Source: Planctomycetota bacterium
GTDB lineage: Bacteria > Planctomycetota > Uabimicrobiia > Uabimicrobiales > Uabimicrobiaceae
Assembly: GCA_029260735.1 (NCBI GenBank)
Contig: JAJDCR010000082.1
Span: 1-64,000 of the forward strand
Length of the DNA: 64,000 nucleotides
Reading direction: 5' to 3'
The notes beneath the pieces were generated by a model. That model made no database searches. It worked only from the letters and a program-made list of their open reading frames with translations, and was not told where the DNA came from. The number at the start of each line of letters is the position of its first letter. The stretch's first letter is position 1. Positions 8,841-19,193 of the stretch are shown here, one piece after another. A program made the translations under genes and the position numbers.

Positions 8841-9143
8841 CGTTTCTGAATGTGGCGAAAGGAATTATTATTGCGTTTGGATAGAATCGGATGAATTGAA
8901 CGGAACAAAGGAAGATGGGATGATACAGATGTTGTAGGAAAACTTGACCTCGATTACAGAAAAATCTATGCTTGCTCGTCGTACCTTGCTATATTTTATA
9001 AGTACTTAGACGCTAAGCAACATTTGAATAGGACACACCCTAATATCATTGATAATAACTTTGTGATAGGGTGGATGGATTACTTTTGTAAAACAAAAAT
9101 CTCTTTTAGCCAGCAAATAAATGGAAAGGAATTAGAAATCTAA
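8833..9143 (+). pseudogene. Frameshifted 3' remnant of an unidentified gene
   Basis: One frame reads SECGERNYYCVWIESDELNG up to about 8915. Another frame continues from about 8916 (WDDTDVVGKLDLDYRKIYAC) without a stop to TAA at 9141-9143, whose last base is the first of the TPR gene's ATG. Both have coding-like composition, neither has a usable start, and they join only by a frameshift. I read this as the end of a gene that lost its 5' part at the R-M island edge. I do not recognise the product. The in-frame TGA at 8892 in the second frame is better explained by the shift than by selenocysteine. Confidence 0.4.
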
Positions 9144-10045
9144 TGAGCCAAAATATAGTACAAGAAGCTTGTGAAATGATCAACAATGGCCAATTTTCTT
9201 TAACCATTGAGTTTTTAGAACACCATTTGTTGAGTGAAACAGATAGCAAATTGGTGGCGGTTATGAATGAAATACTGGGGGATGTTTGGACGCATTTGGG
9301 AGAATTCACTAAGGCAGTATCCTGTTATGATGAGGCGATTAAGGTGTTTCCTAATAATGCTCAAATGTATTTCAAGAAAGGGTCTGCTCTAAAACATCAT
9401 AAAGACACGGTTGAGGATTCGGTTACGGTTTTAGAAAAGAGCATTGAGCTAGGGTGTGGGGAGGTGGGAGTTTTCTCGGCTTTAGGTTTTGCTCACAAAG
9501 TATTGTCTGAAGTCGTTGTGCCTGAGCCAGAAAAGAAAGAAGAACATTACGAAAAAGCTGTTCAGAACTATGAAAAGGCTTTGCGATTGGACCCAGAGCA
9601 TTCTTCTTCCATTCGCAATCTTGCTGATATTGCATTTAATATGCAGCATTACGAAATGGCAGTGAGTCTTTACTTAAAGCTTTGCCAAAAAGAACCTGAA
9701 AATATTCCGGCATTTGCGGCAGCAGGCCATACCTTGATGTTTTTGGGTGACTTTGATAAAGCGATTACTATTTTGAGTATCGGAGAGGGCATGATGCAAA
9801 AAATTACCATACCAAAAGAACCTCATCAAAAATTTCCCCTTATGGAAGCCCGAACCTCGATACACATGTGCCTGGCCCAATCTTTTATTGAGTTAAAGAA
9901 GCCTCAGCAAGCACAAGAAGAGCTCCATAAAGTTATAGAAACAACTTCTGGGCTCGAAGAAATGACAAGTAGGATGAAACTGTTCCGTGAAAATGCCCAA
10001 AAGCAGCTAAAGGAAATGGAAATTAATCCTGAGGGAGCATCGTAA
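9143..10045 (+). CDS. TPR-repeat protein
   Basis: The 300-residue protein has no signal peptide or membrane segment and so is probably cytoplasmic. Tetratricopeptide repeats are visible at about residues 43-76 (LGDVWTHLGEFTKAVSCYDEAIKVFP), 125-155 (YEKAVQNYEKALRLDPEH), 158-190 and 192-225. Such solenoids bind protein partners; no catalytic domain is present. The ATG overlaps the stop of the upstream remnant by one base, which suggests the two were once translationally coupled. The nearest purine-rich stretch (GGAAAGGA) lies a long 12 bases upstream. The partner and pathway are unknown. Confidence 0.8.
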   Translation: MSQNIVQEACEMINNGQFSLTIEFLEHHLLSETDSKLVAVMNEILGDVWTHLGEFTKAVSCYDEAIKVFPNNAQMYFKKGSALKHHKDTVEDSVTVLEKSIELGCGEVGVFSALGFAHKVLSEVVVPEPEKKEEHYEKAVQNYEKALRLDPEHSSSIRNLADIAFNMQHYEMAVSLYLKLCQKEPENIPAFAAAGHTLMFLGDFDKAITILSIGEGMMQKITIPKEPHQKFPLMEARTSIHMCLAQSFIELKKPQQAQEELHKVIETTSGLEEMTSRMKLFRENAQKQLKEMEINPEGAS

Positions 10046-10616
10046 CAGTTATTATATTTTTTGGGCGTTGAATTGGGCAAATCAAGGTTGGAAAAAAAGA
10101 GGCATACACTGGAGCAAGTCCGTGAAGTTCCGCAAGAAGAGCTTATCAGTTACAAAAGTGAGATTGTGTAAATAGGTAGATTTTGCCCACCACAGGAATA
10201 TTTGGATTTTATGGAATGAGAAACCGTCAATCATATATTTTCCTCTACGAATTTTTTCTCATTTGACTGTACTTTGCTAATTCATGTGTATTAGGATGTT
10301 GTCTTTTGGGTAGACAATAAGAGTGAATATCTTTTAAAATATAACTTTTCTAGACAAAGTAATCTACCATATTATATGAGCCACATGTGATTTATATTTT
10401 GTTTGTTTATGAGAGAATAAATGGATGCTATAAGCTATGGAATTATTGAGGGAACAAATCAGCTAAAAGTATGGTTTTTTGAAAAAAAAACAGATTTTTG
10501 TTGAAAAATAGGCAGTGAGAGCGTACTCTGTATTTAATGTCTTTTTGTTAGACATTAAATAGTTCACTATTTGCTCTGTCTTTGAGATATCTAAATTACT
10601 CTCAGAAAGAAGACTC
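10046..10616. other. Intergenic region before the sensor operon
   Basis: The region contains a short open stretch ending at about 10172 (reading VREVPQEELISYKSEIV) with no credible start, probably debris. It also contains the duplicated regulator-upstream segment described separately, and AT-rich sequence before the hybrid kinase. I see no clear promoter for the kinase. Confidence 0.4.
10238..10412 (-). repeat. Duplicated regulator-upstream segment, copy 1, with decayed start
   Basis: This stretch closely matches 19934-20103 base for base with scattered substitutions. Shared blocks include GTCTTTTGGGTAGA, CTTTTAAAATATAACTTTT and ATATTATATG. In copy 2 it covers the upstream region and first codons of the response regulator on the minus strand. 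Here the equivalent ATG (10260-10262) opens MRKNS and then a stop, against MKKTR in the intact gene. It therefore looks like the relic of a second, minus-strand regulator gene whose body is gone. Confidence 0.65.
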
Positions 10617-13600
10617 ATGGAGATTGTTATGGGGTTTATAGATATAAGAAATGGTTTTTTTTCGGCGATGGGCTTTGTCTTATTTTTCTTTTTGTCGGGT
10701 TCCCTTGCCCAAGGAAATGAGAAGATTTCTTTTGAGAGAATCTCTCTTAAGGAGGGGCTTTCCCAAAGATCGGTCAACTGCATTACTCAAGATAAGCAAG
10801 GTTTTATGTGGTTTGGGACAAATGAGGGACTTAACCGATACGATGGATACCGCTTTTATTTATACCAGCCCGATGCTCAAAACTTAGATAGTGTCAGTCA
10901 CAGAGAGATAAATGCTCTTTGGGTCGATGAAAAGGGAACTCTTTGGATTGGGACAGAGAAGGGACTGAACCGTTTTGATAGTGATCAGGATAGATTTACT
11001 TCCTATAACTACAAAAAAAAGGATTCTCGTAGCTTAAGTAGCGATGAAGTGAGTTGTCTTTGGCAAGACCAAAAAGGAAATTTGTGGGTGGGGACAGATG
11101 ATGGCTTAAATCGATTTGAAAATAAGACACAGACGTTTGTTCGCTATCAAAATGAAAACTCCAAGAGTCTGGATAGTCGTGAAATCAACTGTGTTTTTGA
11201 GGATAAAACTGGCATTTTATGGCTGGGGACAGAAGAAGGACTCGTGAAGCTTGACCCTGGGTCGGGGCTTTTTACCGATTACCAAGGGGACGATTCTGAT
11301 GGTTTGGGCGAAAGCAATATTGAAGCGATTTACCAAGATCGTTTTGGTGGCTTATGGGTGGGGGCAGAAGAGGGGCTATATTGCTTAGATATTTCTTCGG
11401 GAAAGTGTATTTCTTATAGGCATGAGAGTGATGATCCTAATAGTTTAAGTCATGACGAAGTTAATGTTATATATGAAGATCGTTTGGGGAGGTTGTGGAT
11501 TGGGACCGGGGAAGGGCTCAATATATTAGACCGAGAAAATCAAAAGTTTACTCGCTACCAGCACGATATTCATGACGATAATAGTCTGAGTAATAACGAA
11601 GTTAAGGCTATCTATGAAGATGCTTCTGGGATTTTGTGGATTGGCACAAATAATGGCATAAACAAAGTTGTTCTGTCGGTCAAAAAATTCCATCATCATC
11701 TTAGTAACTGGGATGTTCGGTCTATTTGGGAAGATAGTTTGGGAAGACTTTGGATTGGAACGGAAAATGATGGGTTGATTCAGTATGATAGAAAAAAAGG
11801 ATTTGTTGAGCACTACGAGCACGATGAGGAGGACTCTCGTAGCTTAAGTAACGATGAGGTGTCTGTTATTTATGAAGATAGCTCAGGGACTTTGTGGATC
11901 GGGACAGATGATGGTCTTAATCGATTTGACCAAGAAAGCCAAAGTTTTACAAGATATCTACACAATTCTGAAAAAGAAGATTCTTTGTCCAGTAGTGAGG
12001 TGTCTGTTATTTATGAAGATAGCTTAGGAGTGCTATGGATAGGAACGGAAGAGGGAGGCCTCAACCGAATGGACCGAGCGACAGAAACCTTCTATGCTTA
12101 CAAGCATGATTCTGAAAACCGAGATAGTTTAAGTGATAACCAGATAAATTGCCTTTTAGAAGATAGTTTGGGAACGCTCTGGATAGGAACGGAAGAAGGG
12201 GGCCTCAACCGAATGGACCGAGCAACAGAAACCTTCTCTGCTTACAAACAGAATTCAAATAAAAAAAGAAGTTTATCTGACAATTCCATCCAATCTATTT
12301 ACCTTGATGGAGAAGGATCTCTCTGGATTACGACAGGAGGAGGGGGACTCAATAAATTTTCCTTGAAGAAAAATACCTTCGAGCATTACAGGAAAAAGGA
12401 TGGTCTGTCGAGTGATGTAGTTTATGGTATCTTGGCAGAAAACAAAGCAGAAAACAAAATAGAAAACAAAGAAAGTTTTTGGCTGAGTACGAACCAAGGC
12501 CTTTCCAAATTTGATCCCCAGGCAAAGAGTTTTCGTAATTTTGATTTTCGCGATGGGCTTCAGGGAAAGGCTTTTAATTTTTCTGCTTACTTTAAGAGTA
12601 AGAGCGGAGAGATGTTTTTTGGAGGAGTAAATGGATTCAATGCTTTTTATCCTGATAGGGTTAAGAGTAATCTTTATTCTCCTTCTACGGTGATCACTGA
12701 TTTTCAAATATTCAATCGAACAGTTTTTCCTGGGCACTCTCCTCTTTCAAAAACCATTTGGGAAACAGAAAAAATTATTCTTTCCTATCAAGATAATGTC
12801 TTTTCTTTTGAGTTTGCCGCTTTGGACTATAATCTTTCGGCCAAAAATCAATACCAGTATATTTTGAAGGGATTTGATGTGGACTGGATACCTTCAGGAA
12901 CCAGGCGTTTTGCCACATACACTAACCTGGATTCAGGTGAGTACATTTTTCAAGTTAAGGGAGCTAATAGCGATGGGGTTTGGAGTAAAGAAGCTCGTCA
13001 AATTTATGTCACAATCACTCCTCCTATTTGGGAAAAATGGTGGGCTCGTTTAAGTTTTATAGGGTTGATTCTTTTTCTGATATACAGTTTTTTTTCTTGG
13101 CGAGTTGGGCTTGTTAAAAGACAAAAGGTTCAGTTAGAAAAAGAGGTTTGGGAAAGAACCGAGCAATTGGAAAAAAGCCGGGAACTAGCAGAAGCTGCTA
13201 ACCAAGCGAAGAGTGAATTTCTAGCAAATATGAGCCATGAGCTGCGCACTCCAATGAATTCCATTTTGGGGTTCACAGAGCTACTCTCGACTATGAGCAC
13301 AAATGATAAGTCAAAAAAGTACATTGATGCAGTAAAGTCTAGTGGAAAGAGTTTGCTTACTTTAATTAATGATCTTTTGGATCTTTCTAAAATTGAAGCG
13401 GGAAAAATGGAAATCCAACTGGAGCCTGTTTCTCTTAAGAACCTTTTCGATGAAGTTAGCCGAACCTTTGCTTTAAAAGCCGAGCAAAAAAAACTTAATC
13501 TGTCTACTTTTGTCGATGAGGAAATTCCCGAAAGCCTTCTTTTAGATGAAGTTCGATTAAGGCAAATTCTTTTTAACTTAGTTGGTAATGCGGTTAAGTT

Positions 13601-14684
13601 TACTTCAAAAGGAGGAATTAAACTTTCTGTTAAAGGGGATGTAAAGGATGGTAAAAGTAAAGTCGATCTGAATATTCAAGTTGAAGATACAGGAACAGGG
13701 ATACCTTCTGAAGCCCAAGAACAAATCTTTGAGAGTTTTACTCAGCAAGATGGTCAAAGCACAAAGCAGTATGGAGGTACAGGCTTAGGGCTAGCTATTA
13801 CTAAGAGATTGGTGCAGATGATGGGAGGAAAAATTACGGTTTCTAGTTTCGCTAACAAGGGGAGTTGTTTTTCTATTGATTTACCTGATGTGGGGATTGC
13901 GATTATTAATCCTGCAAGACAATCCTCAGAGAAGAGAGAGGTAAACTTTCTAGATACTATAGTCTTTCATCCCGCCACTATTTTAGTTGTAGACGATATT
14001 GAAGAGAATCGGATGCTTTTACGAGAATGTTTTGAACGGACAGAAGTGACCATTATAGAAGCGAAAAACGGACAAGAAGTGCTCGAAAAAATACTTGAAA
14101 ATGATATAGACCTTATCTTGATGGATATTCGGATGCCGATTATGGATGGGTATCAAACAACGGAGTATTTGAAAAAAAGTGCTCAATTTAAGGAAATCCC
14201 TATCGTTGCCTTGACAGCATCTGCTCTTAAAAGCGATCAAAAAAAGATACTAGCGACAGGGTTTGATGGATATTTGCGCAAGCCTATTCTTATTTCGAAC
14301 TTGTTTCTTGAGCTTACTCGTTTTCTCCCTTACTCTCGTCAAACGAATTCAAAAGAGGTTGTTTTAGGCATAGAAGTGTCAGAAGAAAACGAAGAGTTGT
14401 TGAGAGAAGCTCTTCCTCTGTTAAAGAGCGAATTTTGGCAAGAGTGGGATAAAATTAGAGATACTATTGTTATCTATGAAGTGGAGTCTTTTGCTGGACG
14501 CCTGAATGAATGGGCGGCAAAGCGTGGTTTGAAAAGTTTTATGGATTGGTCGAAAAAACTGATGATCCAAGCAGAGGATTTTGATTTAGAGAAAATTCCT
14601 GCTACTTTGTCTGAATTTGCTGTTTTAATAGATAAAATGGATGATTTATTGTTGCAAACACCAGCTAAGAAAGTTCGCTCGTGA
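10617..14684 (+). CDS. Hybrid sensor histidine kinase with two-component propeller
   Basis: A 1355-residue membrane sensor. It has an N-terminal signal/anchor ([19 protein letters not shown]), then about 14 Reg_prop repeats (residues 35-650, typified by [14 protein letters not shown]) forming propellers outside the cytoplasmic membrane. A Y_Y_Y domain (about 715-800) and one transmembrane helix (about 805-825) follow. Then come a HisKA domain with phospho-acceptor His (SHELRTPMN, about 873), an ATPase domain ([22 protein letters not shown]) and a C-terminal REC domain (LVVDD about 1122, acceptor Asp in LILMDIRMP about 1168). The last 130 residues are helical without an obvious HPt His. Unlike Bacteroides relatives it lacks an AraC domain, so output must go through partners, probably the two REC-kinases that follow. 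A second ATG at 10629, better spaced from GGAG, is an alternative start. The ligand is unknown. Confidence 0.93.
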   Translation: MEIVMGFIDIRNGFFSAMGFVLFFFLSGSLAQGNEKISFERISLKEGLSQRSVNCITQDKQGFMWFGTNEGLNRYDGYRFYLYQPDAQNLDSVSHREINALWVDEKGTLWIGTEKGLNRFDSDQDRFTSYNYKKKDSRSLSSDEVSCLWQDQKGNLWVGTDDGLNRFENKTQTFVRYQNENSKSLDSREINCVFEDKTGILWLGTEEGLVKLDPGSGLFTDYQGDDSDGLGESNIEAIYQDRFGGLWVGAEEGLYCLDISSGKCISYRHESDDPNSLSHDEVNVIYEDRLGRLWIGTGEGLNILDRENQKFTRYQHDIHDDNSLSNNEVKAIYEDASGILWIGTNNGINKVVLSVKKFHHHLSNWDVRSIWEDSLGRLWIGTENDGLIQYDRKKGFVEHYEHDEEDSRSLSNDEVSVIYEDSSGTLWIGTDDGLNRFDQESQSFTRYLHNSEKEDSLSSSEVSVIYEDSLGVLWIGTEEGGLNRMDRATETFYAYKHDSENRDSLSDNQINCLLEDSLGTLWIGTEEGGLNRMDRATETFSAYKQNSNKKRSLSDNSIQSIYLDGEGSLWITTGGGGLNKFSLKKNTFEHYRKKDGLSSDVVYGILAENKAENKIENKESFWLSTNQGLSKFDPQAKSFRNFDFRDGLQGKAFNFSAYFKSKSGEMFFGGVNGFNAFYPDRVKSNLYSPSTVITDFQIFNRTVFPGHSPLSKTIWETEKIILSYQDNVFSFEFAALDYNLSAKNQYQYILKGFDVDWIPSGTRRFATYTNLDSGEYIFQVKGANSDGVWSKEARQIYVTITPPIWEKWWARLSFIGLILFLIYSFFSWRVGLVKRQKVQLEKEVWERTEQLEKSRELAEAANQAKSEFLANMSHELRTPMNSILGFTELLSTMSTNDKSKKYIDAVKSSGKSLLTLINDLLDLSKIEAGKMEIQLEPVSLKNLFDEVSRTFALKAEQKKLNLSTFVDEEIPESLLLDEVRLRQILFNLVGNAVKFTSKGGIKLSVKGDVKDGKSKVDLNIQVEDTGTGIPSEAQEQIFESFTQQDGQSTKQYGGTGLGLAITKRLVQMMGGKITVSSFANKGSCFSIDLPDVGIAIINPARQSSEKREVNFLDTIVFHPATILVVDDIEENRMLLRECFERTEVTIIEAKNGQEVLEKILENDIDLILMDIRMPIMDGYQTTEYLKKSAQFKEIPIVALTASALKSDQKKILATGFDGYLRKPILISNLFLELTRFLPYSRQTNSKEVVLGIEVSEENEELLREALPLLKSEFWQEWDKIRDTIVIYEVESFAGRLNEWAAKRGLKSFMDWSKKLMIQAEDFDLEKIPATLSEFAVLIDKMDDLLLQTPAKKVRS

Positions 14685-15826
14685 AAAAGAATGAAAGTCC
14701 CATAGTTTTGATTGTTGATGATATTAAGCAGAATCTTCAGATTTTGGGAGATCGCTTACGCCAAGAAGGCTATAGGGTGGCAGCGGCTAGCAACGGCAAA
14801 GATGCCCTTGAAATTGTGTCAAAAACTACTCCTGACTTGATACTGCTGGATATTATGATGCCCGAAATGGATGGTTTTGAGGTTTGCCAACGCTTAAAGA
14901 AAAACGCTTATACAAAAGATATCCCTGTCTTTTTTTTGACTGCAAAAACGGATATTGAAAGCATTACCCGAGGATTTGAGGTCGGAGCGGTCGATTATCT
15001 GACCAAGCCTTTTAACAAAGCGGAACTGTCGATGAGACTCAATACTCACCTTAAACTGAGATCATCCTATAAGCGCTTGGAGGATCTTAATGAACAATTG
15101 GAAAAAGAAATTTCTGCTCGAACTCAAATGGCTACTATGCTGGAAGAAAGTGAAAAACGGTTGCAGGCAGAATATGAGAAAAGAAAAATGGAAGCTCGTT
15201 TAAAGGCCTCTCTAAAAGAAAAGGAAATTCTCTTACAAGAAGTGCATCATCGGGTAAAAAATAATTTGCAAGTGATTTCTAGTTTGCTGGGAATGCAGGC
15301 TAAAAATATATCTGATCCAAAACTTTATTCTATTTTTGAAGAAAGTCAGAACCGGGTGAAGTCGATGGCTTTCATTCATGAAAGACTTTACCAATCCGAA
15401 GGCTTGGATAAGGTCGATTTTTTTTCTTACGCTCAGCAGTTAGCTAACCATTTATTTCATACTTATGGAGCGAACAAAGAGCAAATTAAACTGAGCATTG
15501 ATATTCAGAATATCCATTTAGATGTTGATACTGCGATTCCTTGTGGAATGATTATTAATGAAGCACTTTCTAATTCGCTGAAATACGCTTTTCCGGATCA
15601 AAAATCAGGAGAAATATTAGTGACTCTTCAGAGTACGGATACAGATTTTTTCTTAAAAATTCGAGATGATGGAACAGGGTTTTCTTTACCGAAAGACTGT
15701 GAGTTTAAAAATTCTCTGGGCCTAAAGCTGATACATTTATTCACTAAGCAGCTTTCTGGAAAGATAGAATTTGATCAAAAAAAAGGGACCACTCTCTTAA
15801 TTCAATTTCCCCGAGAGCTCTCTTAA
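14681..15826 (+). CDS. REC-HisKA_2 histidine kinase
   Basis: A soluble 381-residue protein with an N-terminal receiver (VDDIKQN, acceptor Asp near 56 in [14 protein letters not shown], conserved Lys in LTKPF). A coiled-coil linker (about 125-180) follows, then a HisKA_2-type dimerisation domain ([14 protein letters not shown], His near 188) and an ATPase domain ([18 protein letters not shown]). The GTG start overlaps the TGA of the propeller kinase (GTGA, 14681-14684), so the two are translationally coupled. It probably takes phosphoryl groups from the hybrid kinase through its receiver and relays onward through its own kinase core. No effector domain is present. Confidence 0.9.
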   Translation: MKKNESPIVLIVDDIKQNLQILGDRLRQEGYRVAAASNGKDALEIVSKTTPDLILLDIMMPEMDGFEVCQRLKKNAYTKDIPVFFLTAKTDIESITRGFEVGAVDYLTKPFNKAELSMRLNTHLKLRSSYKRLEDLNEQLEKEISARTQMATMLEESEKRLQAEYEKRKMEARLKASLKEKEILLQEVHHRVKNNLQVISSLLGMQAKNISDPKLYSIFEESQNRVKSMAFIHERLYQSEGLDKVDFFSYAQQLANHLFHTYGANKEQIKLSIDIQNIHLDVDTAIPCGMIINEALSNSLKYAFPDQKSGEILVTLQSTDTDFFLKIRDDGTGFSLPKDCEFKNSLGLKLIHLFTKQLSGKIEFDQKKGTTLLIQFPRELS

Positions 15827-15871
15827 TTAAAATATTGCCATCTCTAACTTTACCATGAAAGAGATATTGGT

Positions 15872-17041
15872 ATGAAAAAAGAACTTGATCGTGATATTAT
15901 CCTCATTGTGGATGATATCCAAAAAAATATTCAGCTCTTAGGAGAACAACTGCGTCAAGAAGGTTATATGATTGCTGCTGCTTCTAATGGGCCTACTGCT
16001 TTAGAAATTATTGATAAGGTGCAACCCAATCTTATTTTATTAGATATTGTTATGCCAGGGATGGATGGTTTTGAAGTTTGCACTCGTTTAAAAGAAAATC
16101 CTAAGAGCAAAGATATACCTGTTATATTTTTGACGGCAAAAGATGATACCGAATCTGTCTCTCGGGCATTCACTACTGGTGCTGTTGATTACTTGACTAA
16201 GCCTTTTAATAAGGTTGAGTTGCTGGCTCGGGTGAAAACTCATCTCAAGTTAAAAAGATCTCATGAGAAAGTACTTGAAATGAATACTCAACTGAGAGAG
16301 AGGGAGTTGCAATTAGAGGAAGCTGTCGCGACAAAGGATCGCTTTCTTTCGATTATTGGACATGATTTGCGAAACCCCATGAGCGTTTTGCTTCTGGGAT
16401 TGCAAATCTTCTCAGGAGAAGAGGTGAATTTTGAAAAGAGAAGAAAGCTAGACGGAATTTACAACTCCGCTAACCAGATACACCGAGCTTTTGAAAACAT
16501 ACTGAGTTGGTCTCAGTCTCAAATGGGTCGCTTGTCTTTTTCTCCCGAAAATGTCAGTTTAGAGGAAGTGCTCGAAAATGTTCTTTCTTTAGTCGAAATG
16601 AATATTGAGCAGAAGGAAATTCGGCTATCTTGTCACTTGGAAGATAACTCTTTTACTTACGTTGACCCTAATGCTCTTAGCACTATCTTAACTAATTTGA
16701 TATCTAATGCCATAAAGTTCACTCGACCCAATGGAAATATCACCATTGAGAGCAAAAAAGAAAGCGATTGCTTGGAAGTGACTATTTCAGATGATGGCCT
16801 TGGGATGAGCCCAGGAGATTTGGCAAAACTCTTTCAAGTGGATGTCTGCCATAGTTCACCCGGTACAGCAAGGGAGAAAGGTACTGGACTGGGGTTGATT
16901 CTCTGCCAAGAATTTATTGATAAGAGCGGGGGGGCGATTGAAGTAGAAAGTGAGCTCGGGCAAGGGAGTACTTTTCGTTTTCGTTTGCCTCTAGGTGAAA
17001 TTCAAGAAGAGTTGATTTACAAAACGAACAAAGTTATTTGA
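15872..17041 (+). CDS. REC-HisKA histidine kinase
   Basis: A 389-residue soluble protein whose receiver is very similar to that of the preceding gene (VDDIQKN, Asp near 56 in LILLDIVMPGMDGF, LTKPFNK), which suggests duplication of that module. Its kinase core is of the ordinary HisKA type (IGHDLRNPMSVL, His near 163) with N-box NLISNAIKF and G-box DDGLGM, GTGLGLILC. It lies 45 bases after the previous gene and ends six bases from the convergent PEP-CTERM gene. The operon thus has three kinases with three receivers and no DNA-binding output. Confidence 0.9.
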   Translation: MKKELDRDIILIVDDIQKNIQLLGEQLRQEGYMIAAASNGPTALEIIDKVQPNLILLDIVMPGMDGFEVCTRLKENPKSKDIPVIFLTAKDDTESVSRAFTTGAVDYLTKPFNKVELLARVKTHLKLKRSHEKVLEMNTQLRERELQLEEAVATKDRFLSIIGHDLRNPMSVLLLGLQIFSGEEVNFEKRRKLDGIYNSANQIHRAFENILSWSQSQMGRLSFSPENVSLEEVLENVLSLVEMNIEQKEIRLSCHLEDNSFTYVDPNALSTILTNLISNAIKFTRPNGNITIESKKESDCLEVTISDDGLGMSPGDLAKLFQVDVCHSSPGTAREKGTGLGLILCQEFIDKSGGAIEVESELGQGSTFRFRLPLGEIQEELIYKTNKVI

Positions 17042-17047
17042 GCCTTA

Positions 17048-17755
17048 TTATTTTTTCTTTGCCCGAATAAAAAATAGACTAAGAAAAAATAGAACCATAC
17101 TACTTGGTTCAGGCACGGGAGTTGAGTTTAAATCTTCGCCATTTACTAAAATCTCTAAGTTATTTAAACGATATTGCTCTCCTCCATCATTTGTCAAGAG
17201 AACTAAATTTAGTTGCTTGGTTCGGTCTATTGTCTGTACGGCTGTTCCTGAACCATTGGAGGCTCCTAAGGTCCCACTTATGTCGACTGTATTCCCTAGG
17301 GTGAATTCTCCACTAAAAATATTTGGAGTTCCTGCTCCGACAATTAACTCTTGAAATTGAGTGAAGGGCATACTTGTGCCTTGGTCAGTAGCTTCCCAGA
17401 GTAAAATTCGACCACCGCTATTGTCTGTGCGCATAAAACCAACGGCATTAGTGCCGTCGCTGATCATCACAGCAAAATCATTATCTAGCGTTATTGCACT
17501 TAGGTCTATCTCGATGGAAACGGTTGTCGGTTGACTTAAGGAAAGGGAATTTGCTTCGAAAAGTGTCAATTCAAGAGCTTTTCCTTCGGCTAGACCTGAT
17601 CCGAAAGTAATCGAAGAATCATCGCCAGCTAATGTTGCTGGTCGTGTTCCCTGAAACAAAGTCGCATTTTCAAACAAAAATTTAGGGGTAAAGGTTGTTG
17701 CTTGGCAAACTCCTAGCCCAATGTAAACGAATAGCAATAGCATTTTGGTTTTCAT
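17048..17755 (-). CDS. PEP-CTERM sorted exported protein
   Basis: A 235-residue secreted protein with N-terminal signal peptide (MKTKMLLLFVYIGLGVCQA), a beta-rich Ser/Thr-rich body, and a C-terminal sorting signal. That signal is VPEPSS, a hydrophobic stretch (MVLFFLSLFFI) and a basic end (RAKKK). PEP-CTERM proteins are anchored or processed by exosortase and are usually found with extracellular polysaccharide. The start has GGGGA about seven bases upstream. I recognise no catalytic domain; the body (TTVSIEIDLSAITLDNDFAVMISDG) could be a jelly-roll fold. It is convergent with the sensor operon and has no evident operon partner. Confidence 0.85.
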   Translation of the reverse strand: MKTKMLLLFVYIGLGVCQATTFTPKFLFENATLFQGTRPATLAGDDSSITFGSGLAEGKALELTLFEANSLSLSQPTTVSIEIDLSAITLDNDFAVMISDGTNAVGFMRTDNSGGRILLWEATDQGTSMPFTQFQELIVGAGTPNIFSGEFTLGNTVDISGTLGASNGSGTAVQTIDRTKQLNLVLLTNDGGEQYRLNNLEILVNGEDLNSTPVPEPSSMVLFFLSLFFIRAKKK

Positions 17756-18199
17756 AGCTTTTCCCCATAATTTTGATAGAAATTTTTAGCTGCATAAAAA
17801 TTATAAGAAAAAACAGTTCATTTGTCAAATTGTTTTGCTCGTCTTTTGTTTTGACTTGTACTGTTTTAATCACTTAATTTTTTTTTATTTTCTTGCAGAA
17901 GTAATTTTTTTAGAATAAAATGTCTTATAGTGAGTCATTTTTGTTTGTTTTGAAATGTAAATTGTTTTGGTTTTTTTTGTAAGGTTTATCATTTTGATCA
18001 ATAAATTGTTCATGTGGGGGAATAATTTATATTTGCATTAAATGTCTTTAGGGTAGTCTTTTTTTTGTTACTTTTGAGGAGTGTGAATTTAAATATGTAT
18101 AAAAAAAATCCATCTTATTCCACTCTTTATTCTCAGCATAAAGTCTAACGGATGAAAATTTGTTTTGTTTTTTGGCTTTAAAGTGAAAGAAAGGAAATA
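17756..18199. other. AT-rich divergent intergenic region
   Basis: This T-rich stretch separates the divergent PEP-CTERM and PepSY-like genes and must contain both promoters. I could not pick out a convincing -35/-10 pair, operator or RNA structure. Confidence 0.4.
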
Positions 18200-19087
18200 G
18201 TGTCGATGAAAATGTCTTACACTTATTGGATTTTAGCGGTATGGTTTGTTTTTACTTTTAATTTAACTTTTGCTAGCGAAGTAGAAGAGGGCTTATTTTA
18301 CAAAAAAAAGGATGTCTCTTTTGAGGAATTACCCCAAGATATTAAAGAGTATTTAGCTAAAAAATATCCTGATGCTGTTGTGGAAAAGCAAAAGCTTGTT
18401 GAGTCATTGTTTTATGAAATAAAACTCATAAAACAACAGAAAAAATTCGAAATAAAAGTGGCTCCTAATGCTCAAGTTCTAAATATTTGTGAAAATATTT
18501 TTATTGATCAAGTGTCTCCTTTAGCATTGGAATCTCTTCATAAAACGTATCCAAGGGCTATTCTTAGGGAAATAGAGAAAATTTTTTCCCATGGAGAGAC
18601 TGTTTATGAAGTGGATTTATCTTTGGCTAACAAAGAACTAGAGCTGTGTTTAGACAATAACGGAGTGATTTTGGCCTCTTTCATGTTTGATGAAAAAGAA
18701 AAGAGAATACTTGTTAATGAGCTTCCGTTAAAAGTGAAAAATTCTATAGCAAAATCATTTGTAAAGTATGAAATTAAAAAGGTTGAGTTTGAATCACAGG
18801 AGGGGAAAAAAACGTATGAAGTGGTTCTTGTTTCTCCTGAGAAGGCAGGAAAGATGGATGTGAAATATACAGGTAATGGAGACTTGTTAGAAAAAGAAGA
18901 AATATTACCTCTGGAAAAGCTTCCTCAAGCTATCCAAATTTTCCTGCAAGAGAAATATCCTAATGCTAAAATAAAAAAACAAGAAATGGTTCAGGAATTT
19001 ACCTACGAAATAATAATAAAATCAGAGAGAGAAACCTTAGAAATTAGGATAGATGCTGGTGGGAATATTGTTTCTCCGATAAAATAA
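18200..19087 (+). CDS. Exported protein with four PepSY-like repeats
   Basis: The signal peptide (YWILAVWFVFTFNLTFAS) is followed by four imperfect repeats of about 60 residues. Each begins with a helix (LPQDIKEYLAKKYPDA, VSPLALESLHKTYPRA, LPLKVKNSIAKSFV, LPQAIQIFLQEKYPNA) and ends in a strand pair with a G/N turn (DAGGNIV, DNNGVIL, GNGDLLE). This is the PepSY-like / beta-lactamase-inhibitor-like fold. It is probably periplasmic; a specific ligand is unknown. The frame opens with GTG at 18200, with ATG codons two and four codons later. AAGGAAA upstream fits the GTG best. Its own terminator follows, so it is likely monocistronic. Confidence 0.75.
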   Translation: MSMKMSYTYWILAVWFVFTFNLTFASEVEEGLFYKKKDVSFEELPQDIKEYLAKKYPDAVVEKQKLVESLFYEIKLIKQQKKFEIKVAPNAQVLNICENIFIDQVSPLALESLHKTYPRAILREIEKIFSHGETVYEVDLSLANKELELCLDNNGVILASFMFDEKEKRILVNELPLKVKNSIAKSFVKYEIKKVEFESQEGKKTYEVVLVSPEKAGKMDVKYTGNGDLLEKEEILPLEKLPQAIQIFLQEKYPNAKIKKQEMVQEFTYEIIIKSERETLEIRIDAGGNIVSPIK

Positions 19088-19140
19088 TCTCGTGAAAATA
19101 TGAAAGAAGTTAGTAGTCCTCAGCAATGCTACTTTACCTT

Positions 19141-19182
19141 AAGCCGTACCTTAATCTTCATTTTGTGGTACGGCTTTTTTTG
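19141..19182 (+). terminator. Intrinsic terminator after the PepSY-like gene
   Basis: A perfect 10-bp stem, AAGCCGTACC (19141-19150) and GGTACGGCTT (19167-19176), is followed by a T run. Confidence 0.85.
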
Positions 19183-19193
19183 TACAGATAAAA

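Noticed and set aside
8892-8894. In-frame TGA in the remnant gene read as selenocysteine, given selA nearby
   Set aside because: The sequence before it reads better in another frame, and no hairpin follows; a frameshifted remnant explains it more simply.
12273-12737. 154-codon minus-strand frame inside the hybrid kinase
   Set aside because: Antisense to propeller and Y_Y_Y coding sequence.
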